Source of the DNA: an uncultured Bacteroidota bacterium
GTDB taxonomy: Bacteria; Bacteroidota; Bacteroidia; Chitinophagales; Chitinophagaceae
Length of the DNA: 32,864 nucleotides
Assembly (NCBI GenBank): GCA_902826165.1
Contig: CADEDV010000003.1
Coordinates: 117,178-150,041, forward strand
Direction: 5' to 3'
Of this stretch, positions 16,518 through 24,018 are shown piece after piece. The notes under the pieces are model-generated. The model was given only the letters and a program-made list of their open reading frames with translations. It had not been told where the DNA came from and searched no databases. A program made the position numbers and the translations under genes. How positions within the stretch are numbered: the stretch's first letter is position 1; every line of letters begins with the position of its first letter.

Positions 16518-16570
16518 GAGCCCGGTAAAAGCGGATGTCAAATATTTTTTAGTATTAAAAAACATACGTC

Positions 16571-17263
16571 ATGAAAAAAATAAGTAAAGCAATTTCTTTA
16601 TTGCTGTTAACTGTCATAGCTCTGTTTATCACTACATCCTGTTCAAAGGGGAATGATACAGTAATTGCTGATGATACTGCTGCACTTAGCCTGGATATAG
16701 CCGCCATTCAGGCACAGATAAACGGGCTGCCGGCTGAACCACTGAGTGAAGCCGAAAAGAATAGTCTCCTTTTTATGCGGGAAGAAGAAAAATTAGCTAG
16801 GGATGTTTATAAGGCCATGTTCACGAAATGGAATACGACTATTTTCAGCAACATCGCATCAAGTGAACAAACACATATGGACGCTATTCTTATGTTGCTG
16901 AATAAGTATGAGCTGGCGGATCCGGTAGCTGCAAATGGCCCGGGCATTTTTACCAACCAGGTTCTGCAAAATTTATATAACCAGCTGATCATCCAGGGCA
17001 ACCTTAGTATAGCTGCAGCCTATAAAGTTGGTGCCAGTATTGAAGAACTGGATATTTCAGACCTGACAACAGCCCTGGTGAGTGTGGATAACCAGGACAT
17101 AATTATGGTGTATAATAACCTGACAAAAGGAAGCCGTAATCACCTGCGATCCTTTTATAAAAAGATTCTATGGATAGGTGAGACTTATACCCCACAGTAT
17201 CTTACTCCGGCAGCATTTGATGCTATTATAAACAGCCCCATGGAAACTGGTAATCCATGGTAG
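16571..17263 (+). CDS. DUF2202 domain lipoprotein (ferritin-like fold)
   Basis: A 230-residue lipoprotein: the signal LLLLTVIALFITTSC ends at Cys23, the lipobox cysteine. The mature domain matches DUF2202 throughout: SLLFMREEEKLARDVYKAMF, then FSNIASSEQTHMDAILMLL, LADPV, GASIEELDISDL and MVYNNLTKGSRNHLRSFYK. The two E-E/H positions (REEEKLARD and SEQTHM) and the later E-E/H (SIEELD, NHLRSF) are spaced like the metal ligands of a diiron ferritin-like bundle, so iron or another metal may bind. No enzyme activity is known for the family. Its place downstream of an ECF sigma factor and a Spy-like sensor suggests envelope metal or oxidative stress. Confidence 0.85.
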   Translation: MKKISKAISLLLLTVIALFITTSCSKGNDTVIADDTAALSLDIAAIQAQINGLPAEPLSEAEKNSLLFMREEEKLARDVYKAMFTKWNTTIFSNIASSEQTHMDAILMLLNKYELADPVAANGPGIFTNQVLQNLYNQLIIQGNLSIAAAYKVGASIEELDISDLTTALVSVDNQDIIMVYNNLTKGSRNHLRSFYKKILWIGETYTPQYLTPAAFDAIINSPMETGNPW

Positions 17264-17328
17264 GGATGGAAAGAAAAAAATCCCCTCATAGAGTACTGAA
17301 AACGATTTTTTAATTTAAATAATCCTTT

Positions 17329-17754
17329 ATGAAAAAGTTAGTGTTTTTGCTTCTGGCATTGATTACAATGACAGGAGCCGTGTTTGCTCAGGATCAGCAA
17401 CGGGATAAAGACCGTGACCGGCTGCGGATCAAAGAACATATCCTGCTGAAGGATGGAATTGCTTATAAAGTACAGGACCAGGTTCAGACAAGATTGCAGA
17501 CACAATTAGTATTACAGAATGGAACCACGGTTAACCCGGATGGAACCTGCCAGCTACAAAATGGTAAAAGGCTGCGGTTGAAAGATGGCCAATGCCTGGA
17601 TATGGATGGCAATAAATACCGGTCCCAGGACAGACTTCGGGAGAAAGCAATGAAACAGGAAAGGCAGCATCAACGATCAGAACAGCGGATGAAAACACAG
17701 GATAACCGTCAGAGGGGTACTGGTGCGGGTGCAGGGCGCCCATCTGGGAATTAA
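17329..17754 (+). CDS. Secreted DUF6799-type protein
   Basis: A 141-residue exported protein (signal MKKLVFLLLALITMTGAVFA). Residues about 35-100 contain two or three short KDG/NG-type turns: LLKDGIAYKVQD, LVLQNGTTVNPDGTCQLQNG and RLKDGQCLDMDGNKYRSQ. This resembles the DUF6799 repeat found in Bacteroidota secreted proteins. The rest is highly charged and rich in Gln and Arg, with a low-complexity tail (QRGTGAGAGRPSGN). The function is unknown. It follows the DUF2202 gene by 65 nt, and a hairpin lies after it. Confidence 0.7.
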   Translation: MKKLVFLLLALITMTGAVFAQDQQRDKDRDRLRIKEHILLKDGIAYKVQDQVQTRLQTQLVLQNGTTVNPDGTCQLQNGKRLRLKDGQCLDMDGNKYRSQDRLREKAMKQERQHQRSEQRMKTQDNRQRGTGAGAGRPSGN

Positions 17755-17772
17755 CAAGTAACGGAGAAGCAG

Positions 17773-17822
17773 CACTCCCAATTGAAAGGATTTATTCCTT
17801 GAAATAACGGGAGTGTTGTTTT
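17773..17822 (+). terminator. Nested hairpin, terminator or attenuator
   Basis: An outer stem CACTCCC (17773-17779) with GGGAGTG (17809-17815) encloses a second stem AAGGA/TCCTT (17786-17790 with 17796-17800). T-rich sequence (TTGTTTT) follows. Because a same-strand gene starts only 23 nt after the stem, it could end part of the transcripts or tune expression of that gene. Confidence 0.6.
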
Positions 17823-17837
17823 ATCAACTCAATCATT

Positions 17838-18719
17838 ATGAAAAAGAATATTTCTGTAACGATTTTGCTCTGTCTGTTAGCTCCTTTTTTCAGTGCGGGG
17901 CAGACGGCAAAAAAAATGGATTCAACCGACCTTAGAAGTTTGTATAACAGTTCATATGTTACAGCAGCTGTTAATTATGCCAGCGATTGGGTCTTTGCCG
18001 GCAGGAAAGATTCTGTAAAGTGTCCTTATATTTCTCCTGCTGTATCATATTATCATAAATCTGGATTGTTTGTCAGGGGACAATTATCTTATCTGACCGC
18101 TGCCTCAGCAGGAAGAATCGATATGTTTAGTTTTTCGGGTGGTTATTTATTTTCTAAAAACCGCCTGTATGGAGGAGCAGACGGATCCGTACAACTATTT
18201 AATGACAGTAGTTATGCCGTTTCCTCCGCCATGTCCGGAAGAATCGGCGTATATACCGGGTATGATTTTTCCATCTTTGAACTGACGCTGGATGTAAATG
18301 GATTATTTGGGCAGGAAGCAACTGATCTGTTAACAGGAATTGAATTAAGCCGTCGTTTTTGGTTGTTTAATGACCGGGTTACTATTTATCCTTCCGTGTA
18401 TGTATTAGCCGGAACACAAAACTATTATTCTGATTATTATACCACCAGAAGAAGTGGTGCAAAGGGAAGGGCGGGCAGAGGTGGTACCGGCGAATCAGAG
18501 GTTACAAGTCTTATCAGCAGTACCACAAGACGATTTGAACTATTGTCCGTTGATATCAGCCTGCCACTTAGTTATTCATTCAGCCAGTGTAAAATTTCAT
18601 TCACACCGGTGTACTCTTTTCCTCAGAACATTCCTGTTGTGACCACAAACGGAATAACCAGCAGGCAAGACTTTGGAAACCTGTTCTACTGGACTGCCGG
18701 TATCAGGTATATTTTTTAG
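17838..18719 (+). CDS. Predicted outer-membrane beta-barrel protein
   Basis: A 293-residue exported protein (signal MKKNISVTILLCLLAPFFSAG). The mature chain alternates short hydrophobic strands and polar turns. Examples are YVTAAVNYASDWVFAGR, ISPAVSYYHKSGLFVRGQLSYL and FSFSGGYLFSKNRLYGGADG. It ends in WTAGIRYIF, an aromatic C-terminus typical of outer-membrane barrels. About 12-14 strands fit. A glycine- and arginine-rich insertion (about residues 203-225: RRSGAKGRAGRGGTGESE) would be an external loop. No family is recognised. It is the last gene of the sigma-factor cluster and lies 12 nt from the convergent kduD, with no visible terminator between. Confidence 0.7.
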   Translation: MKKNISVTILLCLLAPFFSAGQTAKKMDSTDLRSLYNSSYVTAAVNYASDWVFAGRKDSVKCPYISPAVSYYHKSGLFVRGQLSYLTAASAGRIDMFSFSGGYLFSKNRLYGGADGSVQLFNDSSYAVSSAMSGRIGVYTGYDFSIFELTLDVNGLFGQEATDLLTGIELSRRFWLFNDRVTIYPSVYVLAGTQNYYSDYYTTRRSGAKGRAGRGGTGESEVTSLISSTTRRFELLSVDISLPLSYSFSQCKISFTPVYSFPQNIPVVTTNGITSRQDFGNLFYWTAGIRYIF

Positions 18720-18731
18720 GCAGCATTGTTA

Positions 18732-19493
18732 TTATCGTCCCATCCAGCCGCCATCAACTGTTACGATCGTTCCGTTCATGTAGTCAGATGCAGGAGAAGA
18801 AAGGAACACAAATGCACCGGCCATATCCTCTGGTGTTCCCCAACGATTAGCTGGGATGCGGGATAATATCGCTGCATTACGTTCTGCATCTGCTCTTAAT
18901 TGTGCTGTATTATCAGTTGCAATATAACCGGGTGCCACTCCATTCACCGTTACACCAAATTTAGCCCATTCATTCGCAAACGCTTTTAATAAAGAGGAGA
19001 TAGCTCCTTTGCTGGCCGCATAACCCGGTACGTTGATGCCCCCCTGGAAGGATAACAGGGAACAGGTAAAAACAATTTTACCATAGCCCTGTTCCACCAT
19101 TCTTTTCCCGATCTCCCTGGTCAGGATAAACTGTGCGTTGAGGTTAATATCAATGATCGTGTCCCAATATTCATCCGGGTGTTCGGCTACAGGCTTCCGC
19201 ATGATATGCCCTGCATTGTTTATTAAAATATCAATCCGGGGGTGATCAGTTTTTACTTTTTCAATAAAAGAATAAATGGATTCCCGGTTACTGAGATTAC
19301 ATTGATAAGCATAAAATTTTTTGCCGGCAGCTGTTACTGCTTTTTCTAAATCGGAACCGGAAGCTTCCAGTTTGCTGCTGACACCAATGATATCTGCTCC
19401 CGACTCTGCTAATGCAGTTGCCACCGCTAAACCGATGCCACGGCTGCTGCCGGTTACCAACGCCAGCTTACCATCTGTTCTGAAATTTAACAT
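18732..19493 (-). CDS. kduD: 2-dehydro-3-deoxy-D-gluconate 5-dehydrogenase
   Basis: A 253-residue classical short-chain dehydrogenase, the same length as E. coli KduD. The NAD-binding motif is TGSSRGIG (residues 14-21), the structural NNAG is at 92-95, and the catalytic triad is S145, Y158 and K162 in SLLSFQGGINVPGYAASKG, a stretch characteristic of KduD. The enzyme reduces 2,5-diketo-3-deoxygluconate to 2-keto-3-deoxygluconate with NAD(P)H in the cytoplasm. It lies 18 nt after kduI, whose product supplies the substrate, so the pair should be one transcript running toward the sigma-factor cluster. Confidence 0.93.
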   Translation of the reverse strand: MLNFRTDGKLALVTGSSRGIGLAVATALAESGADIIGVSSKLEASGSDLEKAVTAAGKKFYAYQCNLSNRESIYSFIEKVKTDHPRIDILINNAGHIMRKPVAEHPDEYWDTIIDINLNAQFILTREIGKRMVEQGYGKIVFTCSLLSFQGGINVPGYAASKGAISSLLKAFANEWAKFGVTVNGVAPGYIATDNTAQLRADAERNAAILSRIPANRWGTPEDMAGAFVFLSSPASDYMNGTIVTVDGGWMGR

Positions 19494-19511
19494 GCTACTA
19501 TTGTTGAATTA

Positions 19512-20342
19512 TTATTGTAGGGTTTGTAGAGGAGCCGGGTCCATATCGGTGAATGCCATATTCTCACCTGCCATAGCCCAGATAAACGAATAGCTGGCTG
19601 TTGCACAACCGCTGTGTATGCTCCAGGCAGGAGAAAGAATAGCCTGTTCATTATTCAAAAAGATATGCCTGGTTTCCTGTGGCTGCCCCATGAAATGGAT
19701 CACCCGTTGTCCTTCGGGCAGATCAAAATAGAAATACGATTCCATTCTCCTGTCGTGCAGGTGCGGTGGCATCGTATTCCAGATACTGCCTTTTTTGAAA
19801 TTAGTGACTCCCATTACCAGCTGGCAGCTTTTAATGCCATCAAGATGAATATATTTATTGATCACCCGGTGATTATTGTTATCAAGGCTTCCCAGTTCGG
19901 CTGGTAATGCTTCCGTTGGTTTCATCAACCGGGTCGGATATTCCTGGTGAGCAGGGCAGGAGAAGAAGATAAATTTGGCCGGATTATTTTTACCTGCACT
20001 CGAAAAAACAATATTCTCTTTTCCTTTACCGATATAAAGGCAGTCCTGTTTTTCCATGTCAAATTTTTCTCCATCTACGCTGACAGATCCAGTTCCTGCA
20101 ATATTGACGATACCGATCTCCCGGCGGCTTAGAAAATGATCGGTCTTTAACTGGTCATAAGTGCCTAATGTTAATGATTGGTTTACCGGGTTAGCCGCCC
20201 CAACGATCATGCGGTCGTAGTGGGTATAAACACATTCAATTTTGTCGGCCTGCACTAGATTTTCCAGTAAAAATTTTTCTCTTACTTGTTTTGTATTATA
20301 AGAGGCAAAATCGTCGGGATGTACCTGGTGTATGATCTTCAT
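19512..20342 (-). CDS. kduI: 5-dehydro-4-deoxy-D-glucuronate isomerase
   Basis: A 276-residue double-cupin enzyme that isomerises 4-deoxy-5-keto-uronate (DEH/DKI) to 2,5-diketo-3-deoxygluconate. Zinc ligands match the E. coli pattern with an offset of two: H194, H196 and E201 in MPPHLHDRRMES, and H243 in WSIHSGCATASY. The start MKIIHQVHPDDFASY is the normal family start, and the length equals typical KduI (about 278). It lies 111 nt downstream of the PL6 gene, and the gap holds a palindrome that is an exact copy of the one upstream of lacI. This suggests its own regulated promoter. Confidence 0.94.
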   Translation of the reverse strand: MKIIHQVHPDDFASYNTKQVREKFLLENLVQADKIECVYTHYDRMIVGAANPVNQSLTLGTYDQLKTDHFLSRREIGIVNIAGTGSVSVDGEKFDMEKQDCLYIGKGKENIVFSSAGKNNPAKFIFFSCPAHQEYPTRLMKPTEALPAELGSLDNNNHRVINKYIHLDGIKSCQLVMGVTNFKKGSIWNTMPPHLHDRRMESYFYFDLPEGQRVIHFMGQPQETRHIFLNNEQAILSPAWSIHSGCATASYSFIWAMAGENMAFTDMDPAPLQTLQ

Positions 20343-20418
20343 ATGGTTCTTATTTAACTGAGTTATGAATTGAATTGGTTAAAACTATTTAAAGCGCAGC
20401 AATTAATGTAAAAAAACT

Positions 20419-20434
20419 CCGGGAACGTTACCGG
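20419..20434. promoter_or_regulatory. Candidate LacI-family operator upstream of kduI
   Basis: The 16-mer CCGGGAACGTTACCGG is an imperfect palindrome centred on CpG (AACGTT), the geometry of LacI/GalR-family operators. It is the exact reverse complement of 23735-23750 upstream of lacI. It lies 77 nt before the kduI start and 19 nt after the PL6 stop. A more degenerate copy adjoins it on the right (20435-20446). Confidence 0.7.
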
Positions 20435-20453
20435 GTAACCGTCAGGGAATGAA

Positions 20454-22625
20454 TCATTTTATGCTGTTGTCTTTTTTTATAACAAATTTGTTTTCTGCAA
20501 TTGTTCCTGATCGGATAATTGCGTTTCTTTCCAGTTTATGATCAGCCCTTACAAAATCTGTATAGCGGAGCAGAGTTCCCTGGCTGTTGCAACCTGAAAA
20601 CTGGTTCGAAAATATTTTTGTTTGCTGCACGCCTGTCAATTCTATTAGAGCTGATCCGGCAGCAGTGTTACAATTATTGATTTTATTATGACTGAAGACA
20701 AGGTCGGGTCCCAGGGTGCTTTCGTCATTGCCGCCCCTGTAAATATTTAGTAAAGAGCCTCCCTGGTTAGTGAAACTAGTATGGCTTATAAACACTTTCT
20801 CTGCACTGTAATATCCTTTGTTATCGGTTTCGTCATTCATCTGGAAACCAGTGCAGTTGTTATTTAAGAATGTATTGTTGTGAACAGCTATTTTGTCTGC
20901 GATAATGTATTTATAGGCAAAGAAGACCGCCTCACATCCATTGGCCTTATTAAAATTACTGATCGTTGTATTCTTAATAGTCAGGTTATAGTGGCTTGAT
21001 GAACCGGCACTGTCACTTGCGATAAAATATTTTGTATGAGCCTTACTGCCATCCACGATAAGTTGATTAAGGATTAGATAGCCTCCGCCAGCAATGATAA
21101 AAACACTTTCCATATTCCCTGTTTCAAACTGGACTGGTTTCTTTTGATGGCTGATAAACTGGACCCGACTTTCTACCTGGAAGGGGTTTAATAGTTTATA
21201 TTGCTGATTTGTCAATATAATGGTTAAAGGTATTTTTTTGGCGAGCTGGTGGTTGATTTCTGCGGTTGTATTACAGTTAACGGTTGTAATTTTTTTTGTA
21301 CTGGGATTAATTTTTGCAGAAAACCAGGATGCACCAGTAAAGGCATAGGATTTATCCGAAAGGGCCACAGCATTGCGGGTACTTTGTGGTAGTTTGGAGC
21401 CAGGGTTTAGTACTTTATCAAACCCGTTTGGTAACGACTGGGATAATGACTGACTTGTTGTGTTATTGATAAAGCGAATGCCGGAGATATCATCATAGGC
21501 TTTGTAAATGATACTATCCCTGCTGTTGTAAAAATCATTTCGTTCAAAAACAACTCCCGATGGCGGTAAGGTTCTCTCAGTATCACTTCCTTCACAAAAA
21601 GTGACAGGAGCACATTCAAAAAAAACATTATCCCTGATAAAAGCATCGGTTACCTGTACATAACGATGTGCGGGAGAATTAGGAATACCATTCATAATAG
21701 CCATAGGAGAACGGAAATCAACGCCCCGGCATTTGTAAAATACATTGCTTGTAACTTTTTGCCCTTTGTTAATGATTCTAACTCCACCGGTACCCGGCTT
21801 GTCGTTGCCGATAAAATAATTATGACTGACCGTATTGTTATCACCATGTCTTAGGACCACGGAACCCTGGCATTCTTTGAATACATTGTCTTTAACAATA
21901 TTGCTCCCCGATTTGATGGAAACAATCTCTGTCTCACCATCACAATACTCGAAGTAATTATTAAGTATTTGTGTATTGGAATTGAACTGGCAATGCTGGG
22001 AAACACCTACCCGGATGATCTCGCCACCGTTAGAGCCAAGCGGTATGCGTCTACCAAAATAGTTATGATTGATTGAATGGAAATTTTCACGGCTTCTTTC
22101 ATCATCGAGTACCACTGCCAGCAATACACCCATATTTGTTTTGCCCTGAAAGCTGCAATGATCCAGTTGGTTATTTTTTCCATAGAAAAGCACCCAATTG
22201 TTTTCTTCCATTCTTTTTGGGTTATTGAAACTTTCAATGACGCAATTGGTTACTCTGGAGTGATTAGCTACCTGCTCTTTGCTGGCCCTGAATGAGATTA
22301 CTGCATCTTTTGCAGCATGGCCATTGGTAAAATACAGACCTTCCACAATGAGATGGTTGCCGCCAATCCTGAGCGAGGAAAGACCGCTTACTATCACTTT
22401 CCCATTTGTTTGCGCTTTGAAATGTATCGGGGACTCTTTGGTTCCGTTGCAGGTGATTTTGATCAGCGCATTGGCCCAGACACCATTCTGCAGTATGATC
22501 ACATCACCTGGCTGCGCTTGTTTATTTGCTACATTCAGCTCGTCTATATTTTTAACAGGAATTGTTTTTGCAAAGCAGTGCAGGGAGCATATAAAAGAAA
22601 AACATAGTATAACTATTTTTCGCAT
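20454..22625 (-). CDS. Polysaccharide lyase family 6, alginate lyase (AlyGC-like)
   Basis: A 723-residue secreted lyase (signal MRKIVILCFSFICSLHCFA). It cleaves alginate by beta-elimination in a right-handed beta-helix. The N-terminal half has GVWANALIKITCNGTKESPI, a hallmark of the PL6/chondroitinase B fold, and regular beta-helix coils. Against AlyGC numbering recalled from the literature, the calcium ligands (N181, E213, E215), base K220 and acid R241 all fall at an offset of +18: N199, E231, E233, K238 and R259. A second beta-helix domain fills the C-terminal ~300 residues, as in the two-domain PL6 subfamily 1. Five nt separate it from the LacI gene upstream. The PL6 family also contains dermatan-sulfate lyases, so substrate is inferred from context. 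Confidence 0.9.
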   Translation of the reverse strand: MRKIVILCFSFICSLHCFAKTIPVKNIDELNVANKQAQPGDVIILQNGVWANALIKITCNGTKESPIHFKAQTNGKVIVSGLSSLRIGGNHLIVEGLYFTNGHAAKDAVISFRASKEQVANHSRVTNCVIESFNNPKRMEENNWVLFYGKNNQLDHCSFQGKTNMGVLLAVVLDDERSRENFHSINHNYFGRRIPLGSNGGEIIRVGVSQHCQFNSNTQILNNYFEYCDGETEIVSIKSGSNIVKDNVFKECQGSVVLRHGDNNTVSHNYFIGNDKPGTGGVRIINKGQKVTSNVFYKCRGVDFRSPMAIMNGIPNSPAHRYVQVTDAFIRDNVFFECAPVTFCEGSDTERTLPPSGVVFERNDFYNSRDSIIYKAYDDISGIRFINNTTSQSLSQSLPNGFDKVLNPGSKLPQSTRNAVALSDKSYAFTGASWFSAKINPSTKKITTVNCNTTAEINHQLAKKIPLTIILTNQQYKLLNPFQVESRVQFISHQKKPVQFETGNMESVFIIAGGGYLILNQLIVDGSKAHTKYFIASDSAGSSSHYNLTIKNTTISNFNKANGCEAVFFAYKYIIADKIAVHNNTFLNNNCTGFQMNDETDNKGYYSAEKVFISHTSFTNQGGSLLNIYRGGNDESTLGPDLVFSHNKINNCNTAAGSALIELTGVQQTKIFSNQFSGCNSQGTLLRYTDFVRADHKLERNAIIRSGTIAENKFVIKKDNSIK

Positions 22626-22630
22626 GGCTT

Positions 22631-23668
22631 TTATTTTAGTCGACCGTTTTTAGGGATTGCTCTTAGTGAGGATTCACGGATGATCAGTTTAGGTTTCAAT
22701 ACTTCTTCCACATCGCTCATGTCATTATTATTATGCATGGTTTCAATGAAAAGTTTGGCGGCCACTTTGCCCAATTCAAATGCAGGCTGGTCCACACTGG
22801 AAATGCCGGGTGTAACAAGACTGGTCACAGGTTCGTTATTGAAGCCAACCAACCCGATGTCCTGAGGCATTTTTAACCCTTTCTCTTTTATGGCCAGCAT
22901 GGCGCCTATGGCCATCCGGTCGCTAATGGTGAAAATGGCATCCGGTCTTTTTTTCATGCTTAATAATTCCTGGGTAGCGATATAAGCATATTGCTGGTTG
23001 AAATCGCAGTTGATGATCAGGTCTTCGTCCGGTTTTATTTTGTATTTCTTTAATGCTTTCAGGTAACCATCTAGTCGTTGATTACTGATCCCCAGATTTT
23101 TTGGGCCTGCAAGAATGGCAATGCGTTTATAACCCTGTTCAATTAAATGTTCGGTAGCCTGGAAGCCACCGTCTTCATTATCTATTCGTACACCCGGTGC
23201 CTTTAAGTAGGGAGTAACACGATCAAACACCACCATGGGCATTTGTTTCTCCTGTATTTTCCGGAAGTGATCAAATACTTTTGTTTCGCTGGAAACAGAG
23301 ATAATGAAACCATCAACAAGACTGTCCAGCAATCTCCTGGTATTAACGATCTCCCGGCCAAACGATTCATTGCTCTGGCAAACCATTACCGTATAGCCGG
23401 CTTCTAAAGCTACTTCATCAATCCCTTTTACCATAGTGGAGAGAACATAGTCAAGATTCGGTACGATCACTCCGATATTATGGGTTTGTTTTTGTTTAAG
23501 ACTTAGGGCCAGTTTGTTGGGCTGATAGTTAAGTTCTTCGGATAAAGCCATTACAGCTCTTTTAGTATCAGCGTTTACATCCGGCGCATTACGCATAGCC
23601 CTGGATACTGTAGAAATAGAGATGTTCAACTGGCGAGCAATGTCTTTGATCGTGGCTGGTTTATTCAT
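22631..23668 (-). CDS. LacI-family transcriptional regulator
   Basis: A 345-residue regulator. The N-terminal helix-turn-helix is MNKPATIKDIARQLNISIST followed by VSRAMRNAPDVN, with the hinge helix (ELNYQPNKLALSLKQ) at about residues 48-62. The periplasmic-binding-protein-like effector domain runs from NIGVIVPNLDYV to the C-terminus. It contains GFIISVSSE, AILAGPKNLG and the dimer-interface GLVGFNNEPV. Such proteins bind CpG-centred palindromes and release on binding a sugar or acid intermediate. KDG, DEH or an oligouronate is a likely inducer but cannot be read out. The start is the ATG at 23668 (MNKPATIK) rather than the ATG 12 nt upstream. It is co-transcribed with the PL6 gene. Confidence 0.92.
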   Translation of the reverse strand: MNKPATIKDIARQLNISISTVSRAMRNAPDVNADTKRAVMALSEELNYQPNKLALSLKQKQTHNIGVIVPNLDYVLSTMVKGIDEVALEAGYTVMVCQSNESFGREIVNTRRLLDSLVDGFIISVSSETKVFDHFRKIQEKQMPMVVFDRVTPYLKAPGVRIDNEDGGFQATEHLIEQGYKRIAILAGPKNLGISNQRLDGYLKALKKYKIKPDEDLIINCDFNQQYAYIATQELLSMKKRPDAIFTISDRMAIGAMLAIKEKGLKMPQDIGLVGFNNEPVTSLVTPGISSVDQPAFELGKVAAKLFIETMHNNNDMSDVEEVLKPKLIIRESSLRAIPKNGRLK

Positions 23669-24018
23669 AATACAGTGCAAACATGAAGGAATAAAGCTAT
23701 GATAAAGAAGCTTACGGAAATCCCGGTAGCGTTGCCGGTAACGTTCCCGGCTTTCTTTTTTTAGAAAACGTTTAAAAAATTATAAAATTCATTTGATTTA
23801 AGCTGGCAGTTTGCTGAAATTTTATTCTTTTTCTAATGAGCTAAAAAATGGCTGCCTGATAATTCAGCCTAATATTACAAGTGAAAGTTTGCCATAGGTC
23901 ATAATCATCTGCATTTCCCGGCACTTTTTGCTATGTATGCGGGGTATCATTTCCGGGGCATTCGTTCAGCCTTATTCTTCACAAACTGCGTTCATTCACA
24001 TATTTATTCTGTTTTGTT
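23669..24018. promoter_or_regulatory. 350-nt divergent intergenic region between lacI and dehR arms
   Basis: No gene is seen here. It must hold the promoters of both arms. It contains the tandem operator at 23723-23750, 54 nt before the lacI start, then an AT-rich tract with the small palindrome AAACGTTT at 23766-23773. About 245 nt follow before the dehR start. No convincing -33/-7 pair could be fixed on either strand. Confidence 0.6.
23723..23750. promoter_or_regulatory. Candidate tandem LacI-family operator upstream of lacI
   Basis: Two overlapping 16-mers share a central CCGG: CCGGTAGCGTTGCCGG (23723-23738) and CCGGTAACGTTCCCGG (23735-23750). The second is the exact reverse complement of the element upstream of kduI. 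The CpG-centred AACGTT core fits LacI-family recognition, and the site lies 54 nt before the regulator's own ATG, as in autoregulation. Confidence 0.7.

Noticed and set aside
23766-23773. AAACGTTT as a further operator for the plus-strand operon
   Set aside because: Only an 8-bp palindrome in an AT-rich tract, without the CCGG arms seen in the two strong sites. Kept only as a note in the intergenic entry.
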